A stretch of 64,000 nucleotides of DNA from NCBI RefSeq assembly GCF_000176235.1, contig NZ_ACZV01000004.1:868001-932000 (forward strand), read 5' to 3'. Below the pieces are notes generated by a model. It saw nothing but the letters and a program-made list of their open reading frames with translations, had not been told where the DNA came from and did not search any database. Source of the DNA: Vibrio orientalis CIP 102891 = ATCC 33934 (GTDB taxonomy: Bacteria; Pseudomonadota; Gammaproteobacteria; Enterobacterales; Vibrionaceae). A program made the translations under genes and the position numbers. Positions 42,527 to 51,715 of this stretch are shown one piece after another; position 1 is the stretch's first letter; each line of letters opens with the position of its first letter.

Positions 42527-43834
42527 CTAACTTGCAGTATCGCTTGTTGACGACTTGGCGAGTTCCAACTCTTTTTGTCTGAGCATGGTGTCCATCTCAT
42601 GACGACGAGCTTCAAATGCTGCCATTTGACTCTTAGGCACAGAATTCGCCATTGGAATATTCGCTTTCATTGCGTTCACTGGTCGACCACGGTCGATCAA
42701 TTCATAATGAATATGAGGACCAGTTACACGCCCTGTCGCACCAGATAAACCAATTCGCTGACCGCGAGAGATTTTCTGCCCTTTGCGAACCAAAATCTTG
42801 CTTAGATGTAGGTAACGCGTTTTGTAACGACTACCATGTTGAATCACCACGTAGTTGCCGGCATATGGGTGCTTACGCGTCATAATCACAACACCATCAC
42901 CTGTCGAGACAATCGGCGTACCCGTAGGCACTGCCCAATCCGTACCATTGTGAGGAGATACTCGGCCCGTTACAGGGTGCTTACGGTATGGATTAAAGTT
43001 AGAACTTAAACGATAACTACCATTAACAGGTTTACGCTGGAACGCACGCTGTAAACTATCACCGTTTTGATCATAGTATTGACCATCCGAGTGAAGGTAA
43101 GCAGCAAGCTCTCGACCTTGGTTGAAAATCTTAACCGCTTGGATTTCGCGATTACCGGTTAATTTATCATCCACAAACTGACGCGATTGTACAACCTCAA
43201 AACGGTCACCAGCACGGAGATCTCGTGCAAAGTTCACTTTGTCTTTCAACAAAGCGACCACTTGTTCGATTTCACTTTTTCCTAGACCTAACGCATTAAC
43301 AGACGTAGAGAAACTGCCGTTAATCTCTCCTACCAGTGGAAACGACTTCCATACGCCAGGAATTTTTATATCCTTAAACTCATAGCTACCATCATCTAAA
43401 CGGCTATATACCGCTCTTTCAACAAGGGTAAACTCAAGCTCCATCTTGTTTAGTGCACCAGTTTCTTCATCGCGCCAAAAACGTAACGTGTTGCCAGGCT
43501 TAAGAGTATCAAGTACTAGGAAGTTAAGATCCGTTTCCATGATCTTCATTAACTCGCTGTAGCCAAAACCAAGCTGCTCAAATATGCTGCTTAGGTTGTC
43601 ACCGGCTTGGATAACATACTCATAATTTGGACGATCTTCGATCAAGTCTTGCTCCATCAAGATGTTGTTAACAATCTTTGATTCTGGAAATGATAACTCG
43701 ATAGTTCGCTGGGTGCCGCTATGGTCCGAAGTTGTTGAAACTGCAATCGCCGCGATAACTGGAACAGTCAACGCCATCATCTTTTTTGACATTGATAGCG
43801 CTTGAAAGCGGGACTTCAAACTTCTAGATTGCAC
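42527..43834 (-). CDS. M23-family peptidoglycan endopeptidase (ShyA/MepM-like)
   Basis: Periplasmic zinc D,D-endopeptidase that cuts peptidoglycan cross-links during growth. The 435 residues contain an N-terminal membrane/signal segment (about 18-34) and a LysM-type domain (YVIQAGDNLSSIFEQLGF, 73-90). A second intermediate domain follows (about 120-255), then the LytM catalytic domain. Zinc ligands are His295 and Asp299 (HNGTDWA) and His376 (HIHYE), with YLHLS supplying the catalytic His. In V. cholerae the main such enzyme, ShyA, is also on chromosome II; this is probably its orthologue, but ShyB and ShyC look alike, so no symbol is given. Confidence 0.92.
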   Translation of the reverse strand: MQSRSLKSRFQALSMSKKMMALTVPVIAAIAVSTTSDHSGTQRTIELSFPESKIVNNILMEQDLIEDRPNYEYVIQAGDNLSSIFEQLGFGYSELMKIMETDLNFLVLDTLKPGNTLRFWRDEETGALNKMELEFTLVERAVYSRLDDGSYEFKDIKIPGVWKSFPLVGEINGSFSTSVNALGLGKSEIEQVVALLKDKVNFARDLRAGDRFEVVQSRQFVDDKLTGNREIQAVKIFNQGRELAAYLHSDGQYYDQNGDSLQRAFQRKPVNGSYRLSSNFNPYRKHPVTGRVSPHNGTDWAVPTGTPIVSTGDGVVIMTRKHPYAGNYVVIQHGSRYKTRYLHLSKILVRKGQKISRGQRIGLSGATGRVTGPHIHYELIDRGRPVNAMKANIPMANSVPKSQMAAFEARRHEMDTMLRQKELELAKSSTSDTAS

Positions 43835-43920
43835 AGTGTGACCTATAGATAGAAATAAACAGAGGGCTTAAGGGTACAAATTTGTCTATTGATTGTCACC
43901 TTTGGATTGTGAATTTTCAC

Positions 43921-43946
43921 AGAAAAAGGGCGTGTAAAACGCCCTT
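43921..43946 (-). terminator. Terminator of the CBM48 gene
   Basis: An 8-bp stem AAGGGCGT / ACGCCCTT; on the minus strand the stem is followed by TTTCT. Confidence 0.75.
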
Positions 43947-43987
43947 ATATTCGCAAAATTTAACAATATCATTCAATTACATATCGA

Positions 43988-44287
43988 CTACTGATAAGTC
44001 GAGACCAAACCGTTATCGTCACCAAAACCGTTTGGCTGGTAATGATCGGCATGAACGTCGTTAATCCACTTCTCATTGTCAACCAGATAACGAAACTCAA
44101 ACTGGCTATCTTTGGGTAATCGAACACGAAACTTATAAGACTTCGATTTCGCGACTTTCTTCATCGCTGCTGGTTTCCAATCCAAAAAGTCCGCCACGAT
44201 GGCGATCGATTGATCGACTTCGCTTTCCGCCACTTCGAATGTCACTTCCACTTCGTCTTTTGTTTTAAAAAAACGTTTATTGATCAT
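43988..44287 (-). CDS. Small CBM48 (isoamylase N-terminal-like, AMPK-glycogen-binding type) protein
   Basis: A 99-residue protein made almost entirely of a CBM48 fold: VEVTFEVAESEVDQSIAIVADFLDW, then KFRVRLPKDSQFEFRYLVDNEKW. The W/K/N positions typically bind alpha-glucans such as glycogen. There is no catalytic domain and no signal peptide. ATG 44287 is chosen (GGGAGTAAAC before it) rather than ten codons upstream. It might tether something to glycogen or regulate its use; function is otherwise unknown. Confidence 0.85.
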   Translation of the reverse strand: MINKRFFKTKDEVEVTFEVAESEVDQSIAIVADFLDWKPAAMKKVAKSKSYKFRVRLPKDSQFEFRYLVDNEKWINDVHADHYQPNGFGDDNGLVSTYQ

Positions 44288-44385
44288 GTTTACTCCCTTA
44301 ACGACAAATGATTCCATCTCACACTACCAGTACAAATCATAAGCAATATGTCGCACATTCTCAATATCGAACCAAACAACAGTGG

Positions 44386-45000
44386 TTATTGATTGAGTAA
44401 CTGCCCTTCATTTGTCACAACAAATATTCGCTTAACCTGTTTCGAAGGAGGCTCAGCCATTGCTTGATTTTTATCATGCTCAAGAAAAGTGACCACGACA
44501 CTTTGTTTATCACCCTCTTCCAAACTCTGGACGTCGATACGATCACCTAGCAGCACAGAGTCTTTGCTAATCAAACGTTGGCGAAACTCGTCATATTGGG
44601 AAAGCATTAAATAGTAGAACAGACCACTGCCTTGATTGCTTAACGCTAAGATGGAAACATAAGTATTGCCATCGAAGCTCACGATCTTTTCACTTTCAAT
44701 CGTGACCACGCCACGTTCAGCACCCTCTTCGTAACTGCCTTTCAATAAGTCCCCTTCCACCACATCGTCAATAAATGTGAACGCACTACTTTCTGGGATC
44801 TTTACGGTCCATGGGTTTAGTGTTCGGATGCCAAACACCGATTGCATAATGGCATCTTGATTAGATATTTGACTTGGAAACTTGGCCAAGATCTCTTCAT
44901 CGGACAAGCTAAAACGATAAATTCCTGCCACAGCGACTATGATTAGTAATACGATAGGAATCAAAAGAATAAGAGGTATAGGTAAAAGACGTTTCTTCAT
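44386..45000 (-). CDS. Membrane-anchored periplasmic protein of unknown function
   Basis: A 204-residue protein with one strong N-terminal membrane segment (PIPLILLIPIVLLIIVAVAGIY) and a periplasmic domain of about 175 residues. No recognised domain; its ending (RIFVVTNEGQLLNQ) suggests a beta-rich fold. It is divergent from the GFA gene and has no neighbour that hints at function. Confidence 0.7.
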   Translation of the reverse strand: MKKRLLPIPLILLIPIVLLIIVAVAGIYRFSLSDEEILAKFPSQISNQDAIMQSVFGIRTLNPWTVKIPESSAFTFIDDVVEGDLLKGSYEEGAERGVVTIESEKIVSFDGNTYVSILALSNQGSGLFYYLMLSQYDEFRQRLISKDSVLLGDRIDVQSLEEGDKQSVVVTFLEHDKNQAMAEPPSKQVKRIFVVTNEGQLLNQ

Positions 45001-45073
45001 GGGGTGAGGAGTAATTCATTAAGTTTCACGATAATTGGAACGTCATGGTAACAGGCAATTGGAAGGAGATAAA

Positions 45074-45481
45074 ATGGAGCAATCACATAAAATCCGAATG
45101 GCCGACTGTAGTTGCGGTCAAGTTAGCCTCATCTGCCGAGGAGAGCCGACACGTACTGCAATCTGTCACTGTTTCGAATGCCAAAAACGTACCGGCAGCG
45201 TGTTTGGTGTACAAGCTCGCTTTCATAAAGAACAGGTCTCATTTAATGGTGACATGGTTGAATATACTCGTCTCAGTGAGTCAGGAAACGAGGTGACATA
45301 CGCATTTTGCCCGCGATGCAGTACGACTATGTTACTTAAACTCCATGCTGCCGTTGATTATATTGTCATTCCTGTCGGTGTTTTTAATAAGCAAGACTTG
45401 CCCGCGCCAAGTTTTTCTATCTACGAGGAGAGAAAAACTGGCTGGGTAAAATTTGACTGTCAGATGGAACATTACCTTTAA
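45074..45481 (+). CDS. GFA family (Gfa/CENP-V-like) zinc protein
   Basis: A 135-residue member of the family named for glutathione-dependent formaldehyde-activating enzyme. Two zinc sites are readable: Cys12 and Cys14 with Cys79 and Cys82 (structural), and Cys31, Cys33 and Cys36 (CHCFECQKRTGS, catalytic type). ATG 45074 has a strong AAGGAG site; the frame opens 13 codons earlier. Most such proteins have no proven substrate. Confidence 0.88.
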   Translation: MEQSHKIRMADCSCGQVSLICRGEPTRTAICHCFECQKRTGSVFGVQARFHKEQVSFNGDMVEYTRLSESGNEVTYAFCPRCSTTMLLKLHAAVDYIVIPVGVFNKQDLPAPSFSIYEERKTGWVKFDCQMEHYL

Positions 45482-45571
45482 TTGTCAGGGATCAACATTT
45501 AATCCAAAGTTTGCCTATCGATCATCGATCAGTAGCACTATAATTTCGCTCTGAAATTTAAGGAGCGTATT

Positions 45572-46237
45572 TTGATTTCCAAACTTCCACGTTGGGTAGA
45601 ATCAGGAGCTTTTCTACTTGCCTTACTTGCCGGAACCGTTAACGCAGTAGGCTTACTCGGATTTTCTCATCAAGCAGTGTCACATATATCAGGAACCGTA
45701 ACGCTGCTTGGTACATCACTTGAAGCCTTCAACCAGCAAACAGGCCATCTGTTTTTTATTTTGATGAGCTTCTTACTTGGCGCAACATTAAGCGGTTTGT
45801 TTATTGAAAGCACTGCATTAAAGTTAGGCCGCCGCTATGGGGTGGCACTCTGCGTTGAGAGCCTTCTGCTGCTACTCGCTTACTGGCTGCTGAAAAATGA
45901 CTTCCAATCTGGACAGTATCTCGCTTCTGCAGCATGTGGTTTACAAAATGCGATGCTGACTACCTTTAGTGGAGCAGTTGTTCGTACCACACATATGACA
46001 GGTATCATTACCGATCTGGGGCTGATGATTGGTGCGAAACTGCGGGGAGAAAAGTTTGACTACCGAAAGGCAAAACTGTTCCTGTTTATATTCGTTGGCT
46101 TTTTATCCGGTGGGGTCATTGGCGCTAAACTTTATTCTCATTATCAAATTGCTGCGTTGCTCGGCCCAGTGATGCTATCCGCGCTACTTGCTGTCACTTA
46201 TTGGGGCTTTATCTCGACACGACAGATCTCCAAATAA
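45572..46237 (+). CDS. YoaK (DUF1275) family membrane protein
   Basis: A 221-residue inner-membrane protein with about six segments. AGTVNAVGLLGFSHQAVSHISGTVTLLG and QNAMLTTFSGAVVRTTHMTGIITDLG are DUF1275 hallmarks. The start is TTG at 45572, eight bases after AAGGAG; no ATG in frame gives the conserved N terminus. Function unknown. Confidence 0.9.
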   Translation: MISKLPRWVESGAFLLALLAGTVNAVGLLGFSHQAVSHISGTVTLLGTSLEAFNQQTGHLFFILMSFLLGATLSGLFIESTALKLGRRYGVALCVESLLLLLAYWLLKNDFQSGQYLASAACGLQNAMLTTFSGAVVRTTHMTGIITDLGLMIGAKLRGEKFDYRKAKLFLFIFVGFLSGGVIGAKLYSHYQIAALLGPVMLSALLAVTYWGFISTRQISK

Positions 46238-46477
46238 TCAGCACTGACCATTGATACAAATAGTTAAACAAATTAACATTAACAAAACATTCGTCTAAAC
46301 ATCAATTGATGCGCGACTTTTTGTCATGAATAGTTAGCCCTATTTATTGAATAGTATTGCAAGAATGGTAAAAAGCCATTACTCTTGCGGCAAGTTTGAT
46401 AAATATTGACGTTTAGTGAATATATATGCCAATCATGTTGGCTATTAATATTTAACTAGTTGTACCTCGAGAACCCT

Positions 46478-47848
46478 ATGCAAAACAACGCTCAAGCACC
46501 TGAACAGACCAAAAGTAAAGGTAACTTTTGGATGTTCTTTATTCCTTCACTGATTGGCCTATTCGTGTTTATGGCCCCAATCAGCTACGAAGGAGACATT
46601 ACTATTCCTGTCGCTGTTCTAGCCAAGTCCATTCAAGCTGTTTTTGGTGAAAACCTCGTCAGCATAGTCACAAGCATCATCGTATTTATGGCGGTTGCTT
46701 CAACACTCTGTCGTATAAAAACACCTGCATTCATCGCTAACAGTGAATTCCTAAATGGCTTGTTTAATCCAAGTCCACTTTGGCTACTGGTGCGTATTAT
46801 TGGCGGTTTAGCGGTTGCGATGACTTTTTTCCAGGTCGGCCCTGAAGCCGTATGGGAAGAAAACACAGGTGGTCTTGTATTAGAAGGTCTATTACCAACC
46901 CTATTTTCTGTGTTCATTTTTGCAGGGCTTCTATTACCTCTTTTGCTTAATTTCGGCCTGCTTGAGCTGTTTGGTACACTTCTGAGTAAGATTATGCGAC
47001 CTGTGTTTAACTTACCTGGGCGCAGTGCTATCGACTGTATGGCGTCTTGGCTAGGTGATGGCTCTGTTGGTATTCTTCTTACTAGCAAACAATACGAAAA
47101 TAAGTTTTACACTCAACGTGAAGCCGCTGTCGTTGGAACAACCTTCTCTGCTGTTTCAATCACATTCAGCCTTGTCGTGATTGCTCAAGTTGAACTTGAA
47201 CACTTATTTCTACCTTTCTACGGTGCGATCTGTTTAGCGGGCTTGGTCGCCGCTATTATCATCCCTCGCTTACCTCCGTTAAGCCGTAAGAAGAATGAAT
47301 TCATTGATGGTAGTAAACCACATGAAGATGCCGACGCAATTCCTGAAGGTCATTCAACGTTCTCTTGGGGTCTTGAATTAGCTCTTAAAAAGTCAGCGCA
47401 AGTTACATCAGTAAAAGGCGTATTTGGCGAAGGTGTTAGAAATGCGGTCGATATGGTATTTGGCGTATTACCTGTAGTTATGGGGTTAGGTACCATCGCA
47501 CTTGTAATTGCAGAATACACTTCAGTATTTAGCATCTTGGGTCAGCCATTCATTCCGTTCTTAGAACTATTAGGTGTCCCTGAAGCGGCAGCGGCATCGG
47601 AAACGATCGTTGTTGGTTTTGCTGACATGTTTATTCCGGCTATTTTAGCGGCTTCTATTGATAACGAGATGACTCGATTTGTCATTGCCGCAATGTCAGT
47701 CACTCAGCTAATTTATATGTCAGAAGTCGGTGCTCTGCTGCTAGGTAGCCGTATTCCGGTCAACATATTTGAGCTATTCGCCATCTTCATTTTGCGAACT
47801 CTCATTACCCTGCCAGTAATAGCCGGTGTTGCCCACTTAATCTTCTAA
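46478..47848 (+). CDS. YjiH-family membrane protein with nucleoside-recognition Gate domain
   Basis: A 456-residue inner-membrane protein with about ten segments of the YjiH family (Gate/Nucleoside_recognition domain). Characteristic parts are FIPSLIGLFVFMAPIS, GLLELFGTLLSKIMRPVFNLPG and ETIVVGFADMFIPAILA. ATG 46478 (MQNNAQ) is preferred over the upstream alternative codon. The long AT-rich upstream region (46238-46477) probably holds its promoter, but no operator is recognised. Substrate unknown. Confidence 0.88.
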   Translation: MQNNAQAPEQTKSKGNFWMFFIPSLIGLFVFMAPISYEGDITIPVAVLAKSIQAVFGENLVSIVTSIIVFMAVASTLCRIKTPAFIANSEFLNGLFNPSPLWLLVRIIGGLAVAMTFFQVGPEAVWEENTGGLVLEGLLPTLFSVFIFAGLLLPLLLNFGLLELFGTLLSKIMRPVFNLPGRSAIDCMASWLGDGSVGILLTSKQYENKFYTQREAAVVGTTFSAVSITFSLVVIAQVELEHLFLPFYGAICLAGLVAAIIIPRLPPLSRKKNEFIDGSKPHEDADAIPEGHSTFSWGLELALKKSAQVTSVKGVFGEGVRNAVDMVFGVLPVVMGLGTIALVIAEYTSVFSILGQPFIPFLELLGVPEAAAASETIVVGFADMFIPAILAASIDNEMTRFVIAAMSVTQLIYMSEVGALLLGSRIPVNIFELFAIFILRTLITLPVIAGVAHLIF

Positions 47849-47859
47849 CACAATGATTT

Positions 47860-47886
47860 AAAAGCCCCTGTTTTGGGGCTTTTTTT
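47860..47886 (+). terminator. Terminator of the YjiH-family gene
   Basis: A 9-bp stem AAAAGCCCC / GGGGCTTTT with a TGTTTT loop is followed by T. Confidence 0.92.
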
Positions 47887-48027
47887 ATACCCGTCTTTCA
47901 AACAATAGTTGGAGCCTCAACCCTCTATAGGCCGCAAGACAAACAGAAAGAGATTCAAATAGCCACAATCTGAACATATAATAATCTTATAAATAAATTT
48001 ATAAATATAAGTTGCAAAGGAGTGCTT

Positions 48028-48516
48028 ATGAAAATGATTTGGGCATTGTTGCCCATACTAATCAGTATCCAAGCTTTTGGCTCTCAGCTAATCATCCGTG
48101 TTGGTGAAGAGCCACCTGTTACTTTGACACACGACAATATCATCACTCAATTTGAACCAAGTAGCTTCGCCACAAGTTTACCTTGGTACCCAGATATCAA
48201 AGAATTTACCGGTTTTAAGGTTTCCGAACTACTGAATCAGCTAGAGATTGATGATGCATTTTCGGTTTCTTTTATCGCATTGAACGATTACGCAGCTAGC
48301 TCACAAATTGCTGATATCAATAAATACGAGCCTATCATTGCTTATCAAGTCGATGGCAAGAAAATGCGAGTACGTGAAAAAGGACCGTATTGGCTATTGT
48401 TTAATTTAGACAAGTATCCAGAAACCAATAATGCGGTATTCCATTCGCAGATGGTATGGCAAATAGATGAGATAATGATACATAGACGACAAGATGTGGA
48501 CGAAAACGAGTTATAA
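48028..48516 (+). CDS. Exported SUOX-like (oxidoreductase molybdopterin-binding fold) protein
   Basis: A 162-residue protein with signal peptide (MKMIWALLPILISIQAFG). The pattern FTGFKVSELLNQL, VSFIALNDYAAS, PIIAYQVDGKKMRVREKGPYWLLF resembles the sulfite-oxidase (YedY-type) fold, but no cofactor Cys is present in the core, so it is probably a binding protein rather than an enzyme. ATG 48028 follows AAGGAG. It overlaps the downstream diguanylate cyclase gene by 23 bases, which suggests it is the periplasmic input protein for that cyclase. Confidence 0.65.
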   Translation: MKMIWALLPILISIQAFGSQLIIRVGEEPPVTLTHDNIITQFEPSSFATSLPWYPDIKEFTGFKVSELLNQLEIDDAFSVSFIALNDYAASSQIADINKYEPIIAYQVDGKKMRVREKGPYWLLFNLDKYPETNNAVFHSQMVWQIDEIMIHRRQDVDENEL

Positions 48517-49588
48517 AGCCCCTTCCTCTTCACTGAGAAAAGCGAAGAACTTGCTTCTTCTGCTTAGCGTAGGTGTGGTTGCTGCCAACCTATACTTCTT
48601 AAACGCTACCCGGCATCATGCACAGTCATACAGTGCGCAGCAAAATCAGGCAACTTGGTTTCTGTTTCAGCTGACTAAAGAGTTCACTGAACTCAATACG
48701 ATGGCTCCATTTGCACACCTTTCACCTCAGCATCTTGCTAATATCGAGCTAAAATATGAGCTAACTTGGTCACGATTTGATCTGTTACTAACCAGCCGTG
48801 AAGCAGACACCTTCATTACCTTACCCGGTGCAAGGATGTACTTTCAAACACTGTTCAATCAATTCAAGTTACTTGATTCACAGGTTTTTAGCCTTCAATC
48901 CGAAGCTGATGCAGAAAAGCTAGGCCGCGAGTTTAATTCTCTCTATATGTCGATGATTCGCTATATCAACACAAATTTTCGAATTAAGAGTCCCCTTTAT
49001 GAAAGGCAAATGCAGGACGCTCGAGATCTCCACCAAACCCAACTTATCTCTCTGATCTTGCTTATCGTCTGTATTGCACTAGTGATGTTTATTCTGCAAA
49101 AAGAATCTGAATATCATAAAGAACAATCTTTAACCGACTCTCTAACTGGCATATCGAATCGCCTTGCTCTGTTTCAAGACTTACAACGGGCCACTCAAGT
49201 AGAGGAACCATTCACGGTTTTTTTGCTCGACCTCAACGGATTTAAGCAGATCAATGACAAATATGGGCATCAAGCCGGTGATAAAGTACTTCAGGTATTT
49301 AGCTCTCGATTGAAAAAAGCTTCAACAGCAAGCTACCGTATCGGAGGAGACGAATTCGCATTGATGACCAATGCAACCGCTGATAGTGAGCTAAAACACT
49401 TGGCAAGTGTCATTGAACAAGAAATGCAGCTACCTATTCAAGTGACCAGATATAATGAAGTGACCATTGCGACGAGTATTGGCTACGCGTCATTCCCGAG
49501 TGATTCGCGTGAAATAAATGAACTGCTCCTCATTGCAGATAGCAATATGTATATTGAGAAGCAGAACACAAGGAAAGTTATTGGTTAA
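48494..49588 (+). CDS. Membrane diguanylate cyclase (GGDEF)
   Basis: A 364-residue protein. TM1 at about 18-36, a periplasmic helical sensor domain (about 40-180), TM2 at about 183-201, and a GGDEF domain with the intact active motif GGDEF at 284-288 and FLLDLNGFKQINDKYGHQAGD. No RxxD I-site is seen upstream, so product inhibition may be weak. It is translationally linked to the SUOX-like gene. Its last four bases overlap the end of convergent csgG. Position beside curli genes suggests, but does not prove, control of matrix production. Confidence 0.9.
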   Translation: MWTKTSYKAPSSSLRKAKNLLLLLSVGVVAANLYFLNATRHHAQSYSAQQNQATWFLFQLTKEFTELNTMAPFAHLSPQHLANIELKYELTWSRFDLLLTSREADTFITLPGARMYFQTLFNQFKLLDSQVFSLQSEADAEKLGREFNSLYMSMIRYINTNFRIKSPLYERQMQDARDLHQTQLISLILLIVCIALVMFILQKESEYHKEQSLTDSLTGISNRLALFQDLQRATQVEEPFTVFLLDLNGFKQINDKYGHQAGDKVLQVFSSRLKKASTASYRIGGDEFALMTNATADSELKHLASVIEQEMQLPIQVTRYNEVTIATSIGYASFPSDSREINELLLIADSNMYIEKQNTRKVIG

Positions 49589-50421
49589 AGGATTTGGTGG
49601 GTTTGTTTGGCGTATCTCTGTATCGTTTCGTCTTGAAGATCTTCTTTATTTTCAGGCTGCCACAAACCTCTACCAATGCCTTTTACAATCAAGTGGATAA
49701 CGGCAGCATCAATCGCCGACATCACGGCCACATTAACTGGCTCGTTGTTGGTATAACCCATCTCAACTTCAAGCAAATCTTTATAGTCAATGAATCTAAA
49801 TGCGCCAGCCGTCAATTCGTGAGAAAAAATCGTTTTGCTGGTTGTAACACTCAATAAAATCTGGCCCGTACGGACATTCACGGCTCTCAGGTTGACGGTA
49901 ACTTGATCAGTACGATATTTGCCTGAAGATCCAATACCTAAATATCTAGCCCCTAATCCGCCTGTTTTAATGTTGGAATCATAAGCAACAATCCCACCTT
50001 CGATAACCACATTGGCCGAACTTAACGCCGATAGGTCGTCACCATGGTTTGAGGCCGCCTGGCCTTTTTTCTGCGCGGCTCTAATTATCTTCCGCTCCGT
50101 CAATAAGTTTTGTAACCCTTCCCTTTCCAAAGGGATGAACCATCGTGAGTCAAGTAACGACGCTGTAAGCAACGCTGTTCCGCCTTGAGGAACCGCAGTA
50201 GAAAAGTTACTGTTTGGCTGTGGTTTATACTGGCCTGTTTGATCGCGGAAATCATAAACAGAAACAAGTATCCTGCCTTTAGGTTCCGGAAGCTGTACTA
50301 AGTCTTGGTAAGTAGCGCCACGAGGCATGAGTGTTGGAGCTTCATCCGCGTCGGGAATCGTCATTGAATTCGAACAGCCACCAACTAGCAGGACGATAAA
50401 GAGTGAGTATAGAAGTTTCAT
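49585..50421 (-). CDS. csgG: Curli secretion channel lipoprotein CsgG
   Basis: Outer-membrane nonameric pore that exports curli subunits. At 278 residues it equals the family norm. The lipobox LVGGC gives lipidated Cys16. Characteristic stretches are RILVSVYDFRDQTGQYKP, STAVPQGGTALLTASLLDS and WFIPLEREGLQNLLTERKI; the transmembrane hairpin region is around VTVNLRAVNVRTGQILLSV. Third gene of the leftward csgEFG operon. No terminator separates it from the convergent cyclase gene. Confidence 0.96.
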   Translation of the reverse strand: MKLLYSLFIVLLVGGCSNSMTIPDADEAPTLMPRGATYQDLVQLPEPKGRILVSVYDFRDQTGQYKPQPNSNFSTAVPQGGTALLTASLLDSRWFIPLEREGLQNLLTERKIIRAAQKKGQAASNHGDDLSALSSANVVIEGGIVAYDSNIKTGGLGARYLGIGSSGKYRTDQVTVNLRAVNVRTGQILLSVTTSKTIFSHELTAGAFRFIDYKDLLEVEMGYTNNEPVNVAVMSAIDAAVIHLIVKGIGRGLWQPENKEDLQDETIQRYAKQTHQIL

Positions 50422-50433
50422 ATTTAACCTGCT

Positions 50434-50844
50434 TTACTGATCTGGATTTAGGCCAGCAACTTTAATTTCAGTTGACTCACCTGAGACTTTATCGACGATT
50501 TGCACTATCAACGAACCATTATCATCAACAATATTGAGGTAAAAGTCGTCCGTTTCTAATTGACCAGTATTGCCATTACCCACATCAGCAAGTAATTGGC
50601 TAATCAGACGGGATTCTAAGCTATTTGCGAGGCGATCAAGAGAAGACTCTTCATCGAAGCCAAATTCATCTTTTGGTGCTTGATAATCGTTAATGGCATT
50701 AGCAACACCAAATAAGTGAGAGCTGTTTAAAGCGTTACCGCCAAAACTCGGATTAACAGGAGTATAGATAAGCTCTGTCGCGAATGCGCTCGGAGCCCAT
50801 AGACACGCACACAAAATACCACTGAGGGCTTTGTTTGGTTTCAT
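50434..50844 (-). CDS. csgF: Curli assembly factor CsgF
   Basis: A 136-residue protein that plugs the CsgG exit and helps nucleate curli through CsgB. The start is set at ATG 50844 (AAAGGA seven bases before it), giving a clean signal peptide (MKPNKALSGILCACLWAPSAFA) and a length like E. coli CsgF (138). The mature start, TELIYTPVNPSFGGNALNSS, is the conserved CsgG-binding segment. Confidence 0.95.
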   Translation of the reverse strand: MKPNKALSGILCACLWAPSAFATELIYTPVNPSFGGNALNSSHLFGVANAINDYQAPKDEFGFDEESSLDRLANSLESRLISQLLADVGNGNTGQLETDDFYLNIVDDNGSLIVQIVDKVSGESTEIKVAGLNPDQ

Positions 50845-50854
50845 AATTAGTCCT

Positions 50855-51316
50855 TTAAAACTCATCCTGAGCTAAATCAAATGTATCTTGATAACTCAGT
50901 TGTGTTTTCCATCTAAGAAGGTGAGAAGTCACAGCGGTTAACGCTTGCTTTGCTTTATCTTCAGCATGCTGCCTACCTGGAGACAGAGCCGTGCGGTATA
51001 TGAGTTTCTCTCGATGAAAGATACTAATAATACTGCCAGACAAAGCGGTCGGTCGTTCTTTGACCGTTAGGTTCTCTTTTAAAGAGCCATGTCGTTCATT
51101 CATTAACTGAGTGAAGAAAAAATAAAAATCATCCCCCAATCGAGTCATCGTCCTATCGATGAGCAATCCATCTACTTCATTTTCAAGTAAATGTGAGTCT
51201 TTCTTTTCTTCGATTTTTTCATCATTTTCTATCGCTGCACTTGTTGGTAATGAATAGCCACAAAAAACAGAGAGCGATAGAAAAATAATCAATCCTTTTA
51301 CACTACAACGACCCAT
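50855..51316 (-). CDS. csgE: Curli specificity chaperone CsgE
   Basis: A 153-residue periplasmic protein that caps CsgG and selects curli subunits. ATG 51316 gives a signal-type N terminus (CSVKGLIIFLSLSVFCGYS); the frame also opens 15 codons earlier. Conserved CsgE features are GLLIDRTMTRLGDDFYFFF and the basic/aromatic RWKTQLSYQDTFDL near the C terminus. Longer at its N terminus than E. coli CsgE (129). First gene of csgEFG; csgF starts ten bases after its stop. Confidence 0.92.
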   Translation of the reverse strand: MGRCSVKGLIIFLSLSVFCGYSLPTSAAIENDEKIEEKKDSHLLENEVDGLLIDRTMTRLGDDFYFFFTQLMNERHGSLKENLTVKERPTALSGSIISIFHREKLIYRTALSPGRQHAEDKAKQALTAVTSHLLRWKTQLSYQDTFDLAQDEF

Positions 51317-51715
51317 ATTAGCTTCCAGCCAATTAAAATTACCTTGCCATAAAATAAGCATGACAAAACTTATCTAATTATGGTCAAACTTAAAATAGAA
51401 CTTTATTAATAAATTATACATTCTCATTTTTAAAACAATTCATTTCTCATTAAACACACAAACAACAAGTATTAAAAACACTTAAAATACAATAACAAAA
51501 TGACATTAAAAACATAAACTTAAAAACAAACATAAACTAAAGAACTAGAAACAACCCACTAGTAAATAAACTATATTGTGTCAATTTTGATAATAACCCC
51601 CAACTAAATAAACAAATCAATTATTTGTTTTCCAATTATTAGTTCATTGAGTTTATCAGCTTTAAAATCATAATAAGTTCGAGTTCGGAATTACTCCAAC
51701 TCTGCGGAGGTTAAG
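51317..51715. promoter_or_regulatory. A-rich divergent promoter region of the curli operons
   Basis: About 400 bases with extreme A/T content, with long stretches of A-rich sequence on the plus strand (51410-51560). It must drive csgEFG leftward and csgBA rightward. I find no clear sigma-70 pair and no recognisable CsgD or VpsT site. The composition favours silencing by H-NS-type proteins. Confidence 0.55.
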
